Shown: in pieces, positions 38,101 through 47,246 of the stretch | Layout: each line of letters begins with the position of its first letter | Numbering within the stretch: position 1 is the first letter of the stretch | DNA from: Actinomadura xylanilytica | GTDB taxonomy: Bacteria > Actinomycetota > Actinomycetes > Streptosporangiales > Streptosporangiaceae | NCBI RefSeq assembly: GCF_030283145.1 | Contig: NZ_JASNWE010000004.1 | Location: 1,208,173 to 1,272,172 of the forward strand | DNA length: 64,000 nt | Direction: 5' to 3' | The notes under the pieces: model-generated | Told to the model about the DNA's origin: nothing | The model's input: the letters and a program-made list of their open reading frames with translations, nothing else | Databases searched by the model: none | Translations under genes and position numbers: made by a program

Positions 38101-38862
38101 TCAGAACCTGACCATCACCGCGGTGGCGTCGTCGTACCGTTTGCCCCGCTCCCCCGCCTGCTCCTCAGCCGCCTCGGCCTCCCGCGTCCGCCGGATGACC
38201 TCGGCGGGACCGTCCCGGTCGAGCAGATCCAGCAGATCCGGCCACCCCAGTACGGCGAAGCGCTCGACCAACCGTGACGCGCCGTCGCTCAGTACGGCCG
38301 CCCGCCGTACCTCCTTCAGCGGCAGCGCCCCGCCCAGAGCCTCGTACGCCGCCTCCGGCCGCGTGCTCGCCACCCAGAAACCGCCCGGACTGTTCCGCGC
38401 GGCCCGGACGGCCTCCACCGTGTAGGACGGCAGGCGATCCACCCGTCCGTCCCGCAGGACGAGCACCTCACCCGTGTCCACCAGCACCGGCGAATCCGCG
38501 AGGACCAGCCAGTCGAGCGCGTCGCCACGCCGTCTCAGCATCGCCACTGTGGCGGAGGGGCTGTCGGGGTTGTCCAGGTCGCACGTCCCCGCATGCGCCG
38601 CGCAGACCATCTCGATCGCCCCGGCGAGCAGCTCGGACAACGGCTCCCCGCCCTCGCCCGCCCCCGCAGCCCCTGCGGCCAGCCGTCCCGCCAGCGCCCC
38701 GCCCAGCCTGCGGACGAGCCAGGCCGGATCGTGGCGGCATCCGGAGTCCACCCCCGGACGCGCCGTCGCCCCGTCCAGCACGACCACCCAGTCCGGGCCC
38801 GCCACGACGAAGTCCTCGTTCACGCGTCCGGGAGTCGCCTCACTCGCATAGTCCACACGCAC
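38101..38862 (-). CDS. PP2C-family protein phosphatase-like protein
   Basis: A 253-residue protein with the PPM/PP2C landmarks in order: NEDF at 15-18, VVVLDGAT at about 26-33, SATVAMLRRR near 103, VLSDGASRLV near 190, and KRYDDATAVMVRF at the C-terminus. The metal-binding Asp residues are therefore mostly present, in shortened form. It probably dephosphorylates Ser/Thr residues. No transmembrane helix is seen. The GTG start at 38862 lacks a clear ribosome-binding site. Confidence 0.75.
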   Translation of the reverse strand: MRVDYASEATPGRVNEDFVVAGPDWVVVLDGATARPGVDSGCRHDPAWLVRRLGGALAGRLAAGAAGAGEGGEPLSELLAGAIEMVCAAHAGTCDLDNPDSPSATVAMLRRRGDALDWLVLADSPVLVDTGEVLVLRDGRVDRLPSYTVEAVRAARNSPGGFWVASTRPEAAYEALGGALPLKEVRRAAVLSDGASRLVERFAVLGWPDLLDLLDRDGPAEVIRRTREAEAAEEQAGERGKRYDDATAVMVRF

Positions 38863-38947
38863 GTTGCAGGCCTACCCGTCCAGAAGAGCCGTCCCGACTA
38901 CAGAACCACGCCGCACCCCAGGCACGACAACAGAACGACCTCGAACC

Positions 38948-39367
38948 TCAAGAAGCCCGTCCGCTTTGGAATCGGGAGACATATCGCCGCTGCCAGCGCG
39001 TCTCCACGGCGCGCGACTCGTAATTCGCCCGGACATAGGCGACCGCTTCACGATCGGCCACCCCGTCCAGCACGGCGATGCACGCCAGCGCCGTACCGGT
39101 TCGCCCACGCCCGCCGCCGCAGGCGACCTCGACCCGTTCGGTCTCGGCCCGCGTCCAAGCCTCGCGCAGCGCCTCCTGGGCGTCTTCACGATCGGACGGC
39201 AGCCGGAAGTCGGGCCAGCGAAGCCAGCGGGACTTCCAGTCAACGGAAGGCGGCTCATGCCCCAGCAAATACAGCCCGAATGTGGGCACCGGCCCTTCCG
39301 GAAGGGGGTGCCTTAGTCCCCTACCGCGAATGAGCCGGCCTGAGGGCAGTCGCAGTACCCCCGTCAT
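38948..39367 (-). CDS. Protein-tyrosine-phosphatase-like protein (CX5R)
   Basis: A 139-residue protein with the Cys-based phosphatase loop ACGGGRGRTGTALACIA, where CGGGRGR fits the CX5R signature and is followed by Thr. The usual His before the Cys is Ala. ATG at 39367 has GGGAG upstream, which an earlier GTG lacks. Its position after the PP2C-like gene on the same strand suggests two phosphatases of different chemistry side by side, but there is no direct evidence of cooperation. Confidence 0.75.
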   Translation of the reverse strand: MTGVLRLPSGRLIRGRGLRHPLPEGPVPTFGLYLLGHEPPSVDWKSRWLRWPDFRLPSDREDAQEALREAWTRAETERVEVACGGGRGRTGTALACIAVLDGVADREAVAYVRANYESRAVETRWQRRYVSRFQSGRAS

Positions 39368-39672
39368 CGCAGGCTCCCAAGCAGTGTTCACGGAGTGAAC
39401 ATAGCGACGCCCCCTCAGCGGCGACAGCCCGTATTCACGTCCTCTTCACCTGACCTGGGAGATCAGCCATTTTGCCTTGAGCGAACACTCCCCTCATGCC
39501 CCAGCCCTCCAGCCCCAGATCGGCGAAGCAGTGCGCGCACGAGTGGAATCGGGCGACTATCGCAATGAGAGAGCCGGGCTGCCCGGCGTCGACCCGTGGC
39601 TGGGCTGAGGGCTGCCTTCCGCTGATAGGCAGCTAGTCAGGGAAGGTTGCCAGCGGCCGGCAAAAGCTGTTG
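39368..39672. other. Intergenic, divergent promoters expected
   Basis: 305 bases between divergent genes. No tRNA, hairpin or repeat of note was found. Confidence 0.5.
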
Positions 39673-40461
39673 ATGGATCGGAATCTGGTGGGCACGCTGA
39701 AGAACATGGATGCAGCTGACTTCTATACCGGCATCGTCGCGGAGTGCTACGCCCCATTGAGGTCCTTCGCCCCCACCCCCGACCCATATGAGGCCTTCGT
39801 ACGCGAGGTGGGCGCGCCGGCCCTGGAACTGGGCTGCGGAGACGGCGACCCGCTCCTGGCTCTGCGCCGGCGCGGTCTGGACGTCGAGGGCGTCGACTCC
39901 TCCGCGGACATGCTGGAGCGCTGCCGCCGTCGTGCGGCCCAGGAAGGTATCGCCGTCACAGTCCACCGGCAGCGGATGGAGACGCTCAGCCTGCCCCGCC
40001 GGTTCCGAGCAGTCTTTCTGGCAGGACCGACTTTCAACCTGCTACCGGACGACGACACGGCCCAGGCCGCCCTCCGTCGTATCCGCAGCCACCTGGTCGA
40101 CGGCGGTGCCGCGTTGATCCCGCTCCACGTCCCGGCACCGACCCCAGCCGGCCGGATCGGCCAAGTCCGCACCGTCACCGCCGCTGATGGTGCCGAGTTG
40201 CGGTTCTCCGTGGTGTCGGAGAACCGCGACGAAACCGCGCGGACACAGACCTCCATGCTGCGCTACGAACGTCTCCATGACGGTGAATGCAGCGTCGTTG
40301 AGCGTCCCTGGCTACTGCACTGGTTTTCCCGCTCTGGATTCGAGAGGCTCGCTGCGGAAGCTGGACTTATCACGGTGTCGGTGTCCGATGCAGACGGCAA
40401 CATCGTCGACGACGACGCCTCCTTCTCAGTATTTCGACTTCACGCTGCCCCCGCTGGCTGA
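39673..40461 (+). CDS. Class I SAM-dependent methyltransferase
   Basis: A 262-residue protein with motif I ALELGCGDGDPLLAL (about 49-63), the acidic residue after strand 2 (DVEGVDSSADML), and motif IV-like FLAGPTFNLLPDD. The substrate is unknown. Start uncertain: ATG at 39673 or ATG at 39706, neither with a good ribosome-binding site. Confidence 0.85.
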   Translation: MDRNLVGTLKNMDAADFYTGIVAECYAPLRSFAPTPDPYEAFVREVGAPALELGCGDGDPLLALRRRGLDVEGVDSSADMLERCRRRAAQEGIAVTVHRQRMETLSLPRRFRAVFLAGPTFNLLPDDDTAQAALRRIRSHLVDGGAALIPLHVPAPTPAGRIGQVRTVTAADGAELRFSVVSENRDETARTQTSMLRYERLHDGECSVVERPWLLHWFSRSGFERLAAEAGLITVSVSDADGNIVDDDASFSVFRLHAAPAG

Positions 40462-40613
40462 AGCTGTCACGCCGGCCAGCCCGACAGGGGGACTGGAGTT
40501 TGCACGGTGACGTAGTGGAGCCGTCCAATGGGGGCGTGCACCCCCCTCCGCGGCTTGCGAGTCGCGGCGCTGTACGCGGTGGGCCTGCCGCGGCCCCGGC
40601 CGGCTCGTGGGGA

Positions 40614-42977
40614 CTAGCCGACGGTCAGGCGGTACCGGCCGGTCGCGCAGCCGGTCAGCCGCCAGCCGCCCGGGACCTGGCGGACGGTCAGGCCGGAGAC
40701 GTTCTCCCCGTCCGGCATCGGACGGGCGTCGCCGGGCACCCAGACATCCAGGTCGCAGCCTCCTCGGGCCGCTTCACCGGTGAGGCGGAGCGTGCGGGCG
40801 GTAGGGGTGGAAAGCGAGCGCAGGCGTCCGGGCACGGCTCGCGGGTAGGCGCGGGAGAGTTCCTCGACGGCCACGGGATCGCGCGGAAGGTCCTTGCCGG
40901 TGGCGCAGTCCACCTTGTTGAAGCCGTTCCCGATCGGGCCGATCCCGTTCTGCGGGTCGCCGCAGGCCTGCTTCCACACCCAGAACGCGCCGCCGATGCG
41001 GTGGGCGTCCTCCTGCTCGGAGTAGCGGCGCACCTTGGCCCGCACGGTCGCGGCGTCGCCCCAGAAGCCCCATTCGCCGCTCCACACCGGAATGTCCTTC
41101 GCCGTCCGGGCCGCCAGCGTGAAGCCGTGCTCGATCGTGGTGACGGGCGGCAAGCCGAGCGAGGCGTCCATGGTGATCGACTCGCCGTAGAGGTGCGGGG
41201 CGAACACCAGGTTCGGGTCGTTCCGGAACGAGCCGCGCGGCAGCGCGTCGAAGCCGGTCCCCGACCAGAAGATGCTCGGTTCGAAGAAGAACAGGTGCGG
41301 ACGGGATTCGCGGGCGCGGATCTCCCTGAGCACGCGGTCATAGAAGCGGCCGAGCAGGAGCGTCGAGGTGATGGGGGCCTGTTCGCCGAAACCCGGCTCG
41401 TTGAGCGGGTCGTACCCGGCGATGGACGGGTCGCCCCCGTAGCGGGCGGCGAGCATGCCCCAGGTCTTCACCAGGCGGGCCTGGACGCCGTCGCGGTCGT
41501 AGTAGAAGTTCGTGAACGCCCGGTCGCCCGCCGGGGAGATGTCGCGGCCGGTGAACTGGCAGCGCGGCGCGCCGTCGGCGCGGGTGGCCCACGCGGGCGC
41601 GCCGTCGTAGCCGTCCATCGGCGAGGTCCCTGGCGGGCAGGACGCGCCGGGCGGGGTCGGCTGGTTGTTCCAGCCGTCCTGGTGCAGGTCGAGCACGGTG
41701 TAGAGGCCGTGCTCGCGGGCCCAGCCGATGGCCTGATCGGCGCGGGCCAGGTAGCCCTGGTCATACCGGCCGGGCGACGGCTCGATCTTCGACCAGGACA
41801 GCGCGAGGCGGACGACGTTGAAGCCGAGCCCGGCCATCTGCCGGTAGTCGTCCTCGGTGAGGGGGCGCGTCGCCGGGACGCCGGGGCGCGGCGCGTGGAA
41901 GTCGACGAGTTGGTTGACGTTGACTCCGCGCAGCAGCACCTGCCGTCCCGCCGCGTCGACGATCCGTGGCCGGTCGCCGCGCACGGCACTGAGCGGCAGT
42001 ACGTCGCCGGTGGTTCGCCCCGCGGGTGCGGTCGTCGCGGCGGACGACCCGGTCGCCGCGACGACCGCACCAACCGCGAGCACCGTCCATGCCGTTGCCG
42101 CCGCGAGCAGCCGTGGCGGCGGGACCGCGCCCATGGCGTGCTCGCGGCGGGACAGGGCGAGCGCTGCGAGTCCGGCGGCCCAGCCGAAAGCCGCGCCGAG
42201 CGAGACGCCTTCGGAGATGCGGAGGTAGAGGGCTGCGGGCGTCTGGAGTACGCTGCCGAACCCGTCCGCCAGGACGATCGCGGCCGTCTGGACGAGTCCG
42301 AGCGCCGCGCCCGCCCACAGGGTGGCGAGCCATCCGCCGAGGAACAGTCCCGTGCGGTTGCGGGCACGCCGCGCGAAGGTCGTCTGGGCACGCGTCAGCG
42401 CGACGAACAGCACGGCCAGTCCGGCGGCCAGGGCGAGCGGCCCGGCCTCCGGGGAAAGCGACGGCGCTCCGTCCGGCAGGTCGGCGGACCAGCGCGCGGC
42501 CACCCACGGGCCGGTGGCGGCCACCAGGGCCGTGACGCTCGCGGCCACCGGCCAGGCCGTCCCGGTCTCGACGGTCGCGTCGGACTCGACGGGCCGCCCC
42601 ACCAGCGACGCGGCGGCCGGGAGCAGTGCCCAGAGCGCCGCCTTGGGCACGGTGAACGAGGTCGCCCAGAGCAGGTCGGCGGGATCGAGGTGCGGAGCCG
42701 TCGCCACCAGGCTCATGGCGAACTTCGCGACGAGCGCCGACAGCACGATCCCGGCCCACACGACGGCGAAGCGATCGCGCCGTCCCAGCCGACCGAACGA
42801 GCGCGCCGTCCAGGCCGTCCCGGCGAGCAGCAGCGGGACATACACCAGCAGCGGCGCGGCCTGCCACCGGGTGACGGGCAGGAAGTCCCCCGGGTCGCCG
42901 TAGAGCGCGAAGAACCCGACGGGATCGGCGACCGCCCCTATCACGATCAGAAGCGCGAGAACTCCGGTGACGTACAC
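40614..42977 (-). CDS. Multi-spanning membrane domain fused to a GH5 (endoglycosidase-like) domain
   Basis: A 787-residue fusion. Residues 1 to about 315 form roughly eight or nine hydrophobic segments with no recognised transporter motif. Residues about 330-790 are a glycoside hydrolase family 5 domain resembling endoglycoceramidases: GVNVNQLVDFHA, VLDLHQDGW, the acid/base Glu in GYDPLNEPGF, and the nucleophile Glu in VWSGEWGFWG. A small beta-domain follows to the end. The enzyme would be held at the membrane with the GH5 domain outside, cleaving glycans of glycolipids or polysaccharides. GTG start at 42977 is uncertain. Confidence 0.85.
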   Translation of the reverse strand: MYVTGVLALLIVIGAVADPVGFFALYGDPGDFLPVTRWQAAPLLVYVPLLLAGTAWTARSFGRLGRRDRFAVVWAGIVLSALVAKFAMSLVATAPHLDPADLLWATSFTVPKAALWALLPAAASLVGRPVESDATVETGTAWPVAASVTALVAATGPWVAARWSADLPDGAPSLSPEAGPLALAAGLAVLFVALTRAQTTFARRARNRTGLFLGGWLATLWAGAALGLVQTAAIVLADGFGSVLQTPAALYLRISEGVSLGAAFGWAAGLAALALSRREHAMGAVPPPRLLAAATAWTVLAVGAVVAATGSSAATTAPAGRTTGDVLPLSAVRGDRPRIVDAAGRQVLLRGVNVNQLVDFHAPRPGVPATRPLTEDDYRQMAGLGFNVVRLALSWSKIEPSPGRYDQGYLARADQAIGWAREHGLYTVLDLHQDGWNNQPTPPGASCPPGTSPMDGYDGAPAWATRADGAPRCQFTGRDISPAGDRAFTNFYYDRDGVQARLVKTWGMLAARYGGDPSIAGYDPLNEPGFGEQAPITSTLLLGRFYDRVLREIRARESRPHLFFFEPSIFWSGTGFDALPRGSFRNDPNLVFAPHLYGESITMDASLGLPPVTTIEHGFTLAARTAKDIPVWSGEWGFWGDAATVRAKVRRYSEQEDAHRIGGAFWVWKQACGDPQNGIGPIGNGFNKVDCATGKDLPRDPVAVEELSRAYPRAVPGRLRSLSTPTARTLRLTGEAARGGCDLDVWVPGDARPMPDGENVSGLTVRQVPGGWRLTGCATGRYRLTVG

Positions 42978-43192
42978 GCGTCGAAATTACATGAATATGC
43001 TTCACGTTAGCTAGATGTGCACCCAGGGAGATCAGCCGGTCGTTGACGGGAGCGACTCCGTCCGGGCAGGGATCCCGCGTCCACGCAGGTAGGCGCGGAG
43101 GGTGGGCGTCGTCGGGCCGAACCGGTCGGGTCACACCCATGGCCGGGGAGACCGGTTGCGGCCCCCACCTGGTCGGCCCCATGCTGGCGGCC

Positions 43193-43681
43193 ATGCTGAT
43201 CAGAGAGGCGACGCCGCACGATTGGCCCGGGATGTGGGCGTTCATGGAGGGCATCGTGCGGGCCGGTGAGACGTTCTCATGGAATCGGGACACCACCGAT
43301 TCCCAGGCCAGGCAGATGTGGTTCCCAGAGCCGCCAGGCCGCACCTTCGTCGCCGTGGACGAGGACGGAACCGTCCTGGGCACGGCGAACAGCGTCCGCA
43401 ATCACAGTGGCGGCGCCGCACACATCTCCAGCGCGAGCTTCATGGTCGATCCGGCCCACTCCGGCCGCGGCGTCGGCCGGGCGCTCGGCGAGCATGTCCT
43501 GGGGCAGGCACGCAAGGACGGCTTCCACGCGATGCAGTTCAACGCCGTCGTGGAGTCCAACACCCGGGCGGTGGCGCTATGGAGGTCACTCGGATTCGAA
43601 GTGATGACCACCCTCCCGGCAGGCTTCCACCACCCGGTTCACGGCTACGTCGGGCTGCACATCATGTACCGGCGGCTTTGA
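43193..43681 (+). CDS. GNAT family N-acetyltransferase
   Basis: A 162-residue GNAT fold protein starting MLIREATPHDW. The acetyl-CoA-binding motif A is SGRGVGRALGEHVL (SASFMVDPAHSGRGVGRAL), with SNTRAVALWRSLGFEV as motif B. The substrate is unknown. An ATG 12 bases earlier is possible. No operon partner. Confidence 0.88.
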   Translation: MLIREATPHDWPGMWAFMEGIVRAGETFSWNRDTTDSQARQMWFPEPPGRTFVAVDEDGTVLGTANSVRNHSGGAAHISSASFMVDPAHSGRGVGRALGEHVLGQARKDGFHAMQFNAVVESNTRAVALWRSLGFEVMTTLPAGFHHPVHGYVGLHIMYRRL

Positions 43682-43926
43682 GTCACCGGCACATGGAGCA
43701 GGTCCCGCCTTCTGGTCTCGGCGATCCAGACACGGGCGCCGCTGGGCGGCAGTCGCAGATCACGTGGCGGATCGCGCAGCGCGAGAAGTGGACGTGCCCG
43801 AAGCACCGGGCGTCCCCCATGGGGCGGTAACTCGCAGAAGATCGCGGGGATTCCCGCACGACGCCGAGGGCGGCGAGCGTATCGAGGTCGTTGCGGTGGA
43901 ACGGGCGGGGGCGATCTGCGGGTCTG

Positions 43927-44460
43927 TCACAGGCTCGTCCGGGAGGTCGGCCACCTGTCTGCCATCCACTCCCCCCAGTCGGCGAACCCCTGCGGTGGGG
44001 TCGGGTTGTAGCGTCCCGCGAGTTCCGCGTCGTCCGGCTCCTGGAACATTCCATCCCACTCGTCGAGGTCTGCTTGGCTGATCGGCCACGTCTGCTCGGG
44101 CGTGTCACGCCAGCGTCCCGTGACGCGCTCGACCTGGGTTGCACGATCGATGGGGAGGTAGACCGTGTGAACGTCCGCGCCGAGCGACGCGGCGAGCCAG
44201 CAGAGGCCGGCCCGCTCATCGCGTCCCCAGAAGCCGAAGTCGAGGATCACCGACCCGCCCGCGCGCAACACCTCCGTCGCGGTCCACACCAGGCGTCCCT
44301 CTACAACGTCTCGCTTCCCGTCGGCCTCGGCGTCACCGAACAGCGGCCCCATCCACTCGTCCGGGCTGAACCGCACCGCACCGTGCACCTCCGCCAACTC
44401 CCGCGCGAGGGTCGTCTTCCCCGCTCCCGGGAGCCCCACAATAAGAAACAGATCGGCCAC
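43927..44460 (-). CDS. P-loop ATP-binding kinase-like protein (AAA_33/zeta-like)
   Basis: A 177-residue protein with Walker A GLPGAGKTT at 9-17 and a substrate-binding DEWMGPLF region as in small-molecule kinases of the AAA_33 group. VILDFGFWGRDER lies at about 70-82 and ERVTGRWRDT forms a lid-like segment. A role in phosphorylating a small molecule (for example an antibiotic) is possible, but the substrate is unknown. The 245 bases downstream contain a Cys/His-rich reading frame of doubtful coding status. Confidence 0.8.
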   Translation of the reverse strand: MADLFLIVGLPGAGKTTLARELAEVHGAVRFSPDEWMGPLFGDAEADGKRDVVEGRLVWTATEVLRAGGSVILDFGFWGRDERAGLCWLAASLGADVHTVYLPIDRATQVERVTGRWRDTPEQTWPISQADLDEWDGMFQEPDDAELAGRYNPTPPQGFADWGEWMADRWPTSRTSL

Positions 44461-44697
44461 GCCCGCAGTGTATTAGCCCATTCAGGGCCCCCGTCGGGGC
44501 CGGTGCTGCCAGCCGGTGCCGTCGGAATAGCCCAGTACGTGTGGCCCATTCGAAGATGTTGCGCGGGCGTGGCCCGATGGGGCTGGCGATGGACCGGAGT
44601 TCTGGAACCATGGGACGGTCAATTTACAGGTCGTGTGAACATCTCGCGGAGGACTGGCGTCCAAGTCGAAACGCCTCCCGCCTCTTCTGGAGTTCAC

Positions 44698-45219
44698 ATG
44701 CCACCCAACCGTCCCGGACAGCTCATGGCGGCGACCGTCCTCCTGGGCGCAACCTGGTCGATCATGGCCTTCCTGCTCGCCTGGGTGACCTCGAACGCCT
44801 ACGAGGTGGCCGGACTCGCTGACGAGATGTGGGCGGCGCATCCGGAGCTGGAGCGCCCCGGCGAGCCCGGAATCGGCAAACAGTACGGCGTCTATTGGGG
44901 CCTGCTCCTGCTCACGCTCTGCGTGTTGTTCTGGGCAATTCCGCGCGCGCTCGGCGGGCACCGGCCGGGACGCGTCGGACTATGGGTGATGGCCGCCGTC
45001 CTAGCGCTCGAACCTCTCCGGATCTGCGTCGTGGCCATCGTGAACGACGCCGCCGACGCAACGATGGTGTTCCTCGCCCTCATCGGTATCGGCGCCTCGA
45101 GTGTGGCGGCCATCCTGATGATGCTCCCTCCCGTGAACGCCTACCTCCGCGGCAACCATCAGCCGAACCCGCACAGTCAGGACAGCATCAGCTTGGATTA
45201 CCATTTGGGAAATGACTGA
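44698..45219 (+). CDS. Four-helix membrane protein, hypothetical
   Basis: Unrecognised. A 173-residue protein with four predicted membrane spans (about 9-30, 66-85, 96-118 and 122-142) and a hydrophilic C-terminal tail. ATG at 44698 has TGGAG 6 bases upstream. It lies at the left edge of a scarred region: a tRNA-Arg fragment follows 110 bases downstream. Confidence 0.65.
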   Translation: MPPNRPGQLMAATVLLGATWSIMAFLLAWVTSNAYEVAGLADEMWAAHPELERPGEPGIGKQYGVYWGLLLLTLCVLFWAIPRALGGHRPGRVGLWVMAAVLALEPLRICVVAIVNDAADATMVFLALIGIGASSVAAILMMLPPVNAYLRGNHQPNPHSQDSISLDYHLGND

Positions 45220-45332
45220 TCGTCTATGCAGACCGCGCATGCCCGTCTGCTCATTCGAAGGAGAGAAATGACCGCGATGTCAACGGACGGACATACGGAC
45301 TGATCCGACCGCATCGGTGACCGTTCGGGAAT

Positions 45333-45376
45333 CTACGGATCAGAAGGTTGGGGCTGAAATCCCTCCGGCTGCACCA
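45333..45376 (+). other. tRNA-Arg(ACG) 3' fragment (attachment-site scar)
   Basis: CTACGGATCAGAAGGTTGGG followed by a degenerate T-arm and CCCTCCGGCTGCACCA. This matches, from memory, the actinomycete tRNA-Arg(ACG) from the anticodon to the 3' end, with changes in the T-loop (GAAAT for TTCGAAT) and acceptor. No 5' half is present. Such 3' fragments are left by integrative elements that use tRNA genes as att sites. Confidence 0.6.
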
Positions 45377-45382
45377 GCTCTC

Positions 45383-45411
45383 AGGCCCCTCGCGATCGCC
45401 GCAAGGGGCCT
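45383..45411 (+). terminator. Terminator after the tRNA-Arg fragment
   Basis: AGGCCCCT/AGGGGCCT stem with a 13-base loop followed by TCTTGTTT, seven bases beyond the tRNA fragment. It looks carried along with the tRNA 3' end. Confidence 0.65.
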
Positions 45412-45597
45412 TCTTGTTTCACCGCACCCTTCAGAGCCCTGTCGAACCTGCCGGTCGCCCCCGAGAAGACCCGGAGGCCCTGTTCGCCTGCGGCAGCCTC
45501 AGGCTCTTCACCTTGATCGACCGCGTTCCCGATCACGAGCAGGCAGCGCGAGGTGATCGCTGTGCCCGCCGGCTCCGACCTTCCGATGAGCGACTGA

Positions 45598-46047
45598 TCA
45601 TGTTTGCGATGCTTCGCTGCCGGTGCCGTCACTGCCTTCGAGGGGTGGAGGGTCGTCAGGGAACCGGACGGGGGCGCGGTAGCGGCTTCGGTAGACACGG
45701 GCGACAGTGCCGGTCCAAGGGGAGAGCCTTGCACCAGGGGGCAGGTCAGGGGGCATTGCTGACGGATTCGTCATGATGCTCTCGTAGTAGGCGAGGCCCT
45801 TCGCGACGATCCATAGGGCGACATCGTCGACGAAGTCCTCAGTGCGAGGAGGGATCAGGTACTTGGTGAACTCTTCAGTCTTCAAATCCGCGGCCGCCTC
45901 CTCGTACGTCCAGTAAAAATCGACCAGGGCAGACTCGGACATTTCAGCGATGAGGCGGTCTAGCTCATCGGGATCGCGGATTCCCAGCTCGATCAGACGC
46001 CAGAATCCCAGCCACTGCGATCCGCCTTCCTCCTGTTGGTGTTCCAC
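45598..46047 (-). CDS. DUF4240-like protein
   Basis: A 149-residue protein with FWRLIELGIRDPDELDRLIAEM at the N-terminus and DFVDDVALWIVAKGLAYYESIM, a pattern like DUF4240 proteins (a WGR/SUFU-neighbour family of unknown function in actinomycetes). Rich in Asp, Glu and Pro, with no signal peptide. The start is GTG at 46047 with GGAGGATG upstream. The family assignment comes from residue pattern only. Confidence 0.6.
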   Translation of the reverse strand: MEHQQEEGGSQWLGFWRLIELGIRDPDELDRLIAEMSESALVDFYWTYEEAAADLKTEEFTKYLIPPRTEDFVDDVALWIVAKGLAYYESIMTNPSAMPPDLPPGARLSPWTGTVARVYRSRYRAPVRFPDDPPPLEGSDGTGSEASQT

Positions 46048-46369
46048 GTTTCATCCTCCGGTTGATATGTGCACAACCCGTGGTCGCGCGGGGTGCGTGC
46101 TCCCTGGTGGACTCAGGCGTGCGGCGTAGCCGCTGTTCTTTCCCCACCTTCCTCCCCCCGGCCCGACGAGTCCTGTACCTATCGGCGGACGGGTTCTGTC
46201 AAGGATGGTGAAGCCATCACGTGGTGACGCCGTAGGGCGCCCTTGGCGGGTTCCGGCCGCCGCCATCCTCAACACGTCGAGTCGGGAGGAGCCCTGCGCC
46301 CTTCCACCCCAGCCGGCTACAACCCCCTGCATTGTTAATCAGCGTTGCCAAGGATGCTGCGGGCTTGCA
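46048..46369. other. Intergenic
   Basis: 322 bases between the DUF4240-like gene and the broken transposase. No supported gene or RNA was seen. Confidence 0.4.
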
Positions 46370-46834
46370 CACGGAAGTCTTTCACCGCCTGGCGCTACGT
46401 CGACGAGACGGTGACGCTGCTGTCGATCCGGTCTCCCGAACTCAGCCGGGCGCTGGTGAAGGCCAGAGGGACGGGCTGCTCTACCTGGTCCTGGACGGCA
46501 CGCTGATCCCGATCGACCGGGTGAGGGCCGACGGGCCCTTCTACTCCGGCAAGCACAGGAAACACGGCATGAACCCGCAGGTCATCGCCTCTCCGGATGG
46601 GACGCTCGTGTGGATGTCGGGGCCACTGCCCGGCTCCGTCCACGACCTCAAGGCCGCCCGCATCTGGAGCTTGGTCCGCGAACCGGCCGCCTCCGGGATC
46701 CTGGTGCTGGCCGACAAGGGCTACATCGGCGCCGGCCCGCACGTCCAGACGCCCTACGGTGCTGCCCGCACCGGGCCGGTCACCTGGCCAAAGCCATCCA
46801 CGTCCTCCAGAACCGCGAGCTCAACACATGTTGA
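46370..46834 (+). pseudogene. DDE transposase remnant (IS5-group, DDE_Tnp_4-like)
   Basis: Three reading-frame segments of one transposase: AWRYVDETVTLLSIRSPEL (frame of 46412), then a frameshift near 46465 to LVLDGTLIPIDRV...FYSGKHRKHGMNPQVI...LADKGYIGAG. A deletion near 46760 then joins to CCPHRAGHLAKAIHVLQNRE in a third frame. The 5' end is missing. The central DDE region (DGTLIPID, ADKGY) is clear. No terminal inverted repeats were found. Non-functional. Confidence 0.8.
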
Positions 46835-46962
46835 AAAAGGGTCATTGGAACTTGTGGCCGATCAGTATCGTCGGCGTCCTTCTCTCTGTTGTCCTGCTGG
46901 TGTTCGCGTTGTACTGCCTCCTGATGACAGGCATCGGAGTCGAAGACGGTGGCTGGGCTTAG
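46828..46962 (+). CDS. Possible 44-residue membrane peptide
   Basis: ATG at 46828 opens a 44-codon frame: MLKKGHWNLWPISIVG, then a strongly hydrophobic helix to about residue 35, then GIGVEDGGWA. It starts inside the end of the transposase remnant and has no clear ribosome-binding site. The hydrophobic helix argues for coding; length and position argue against it. Confidence 0.25.
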   Translation: MLKKGHWNLWPISIVGVLLSVVLLVFALYCLLMTGIGVEDGGWA

Positions 46963-47246
46963 AGCCGTTCCCAGGGCCGTTCTTAGGGCCGCGCCGACCT
47001 CCGGCGGTTGCTCACCATTCGCGCAGGTCAGCTCGCGGGAAAACGGCTGTCGGGGCGCGTCGACATGTTTCCCCGCCCCCACATCGGGGACGGGGAACTG
47101 GTTGTTCGCCCCGTATGCCTGGCTGACCTTCTCTTGCCTCGCGGTGCGGGCCGAGGCGGCCTCAGACGAGGGATATCGCAGCGATAACGAATGGATATGA
47201 GCGGTCACTAGCGTCCCGATCATCGAGCGACAGAACGGGAGTCCAG

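Noticed and set aside
43683..43820. 45-codon Cys/His-rich frame on the minus strand
   Set aside because: Resembles a zinc protein but has no ribosome-binding site and only 45 codons; left unannotated.
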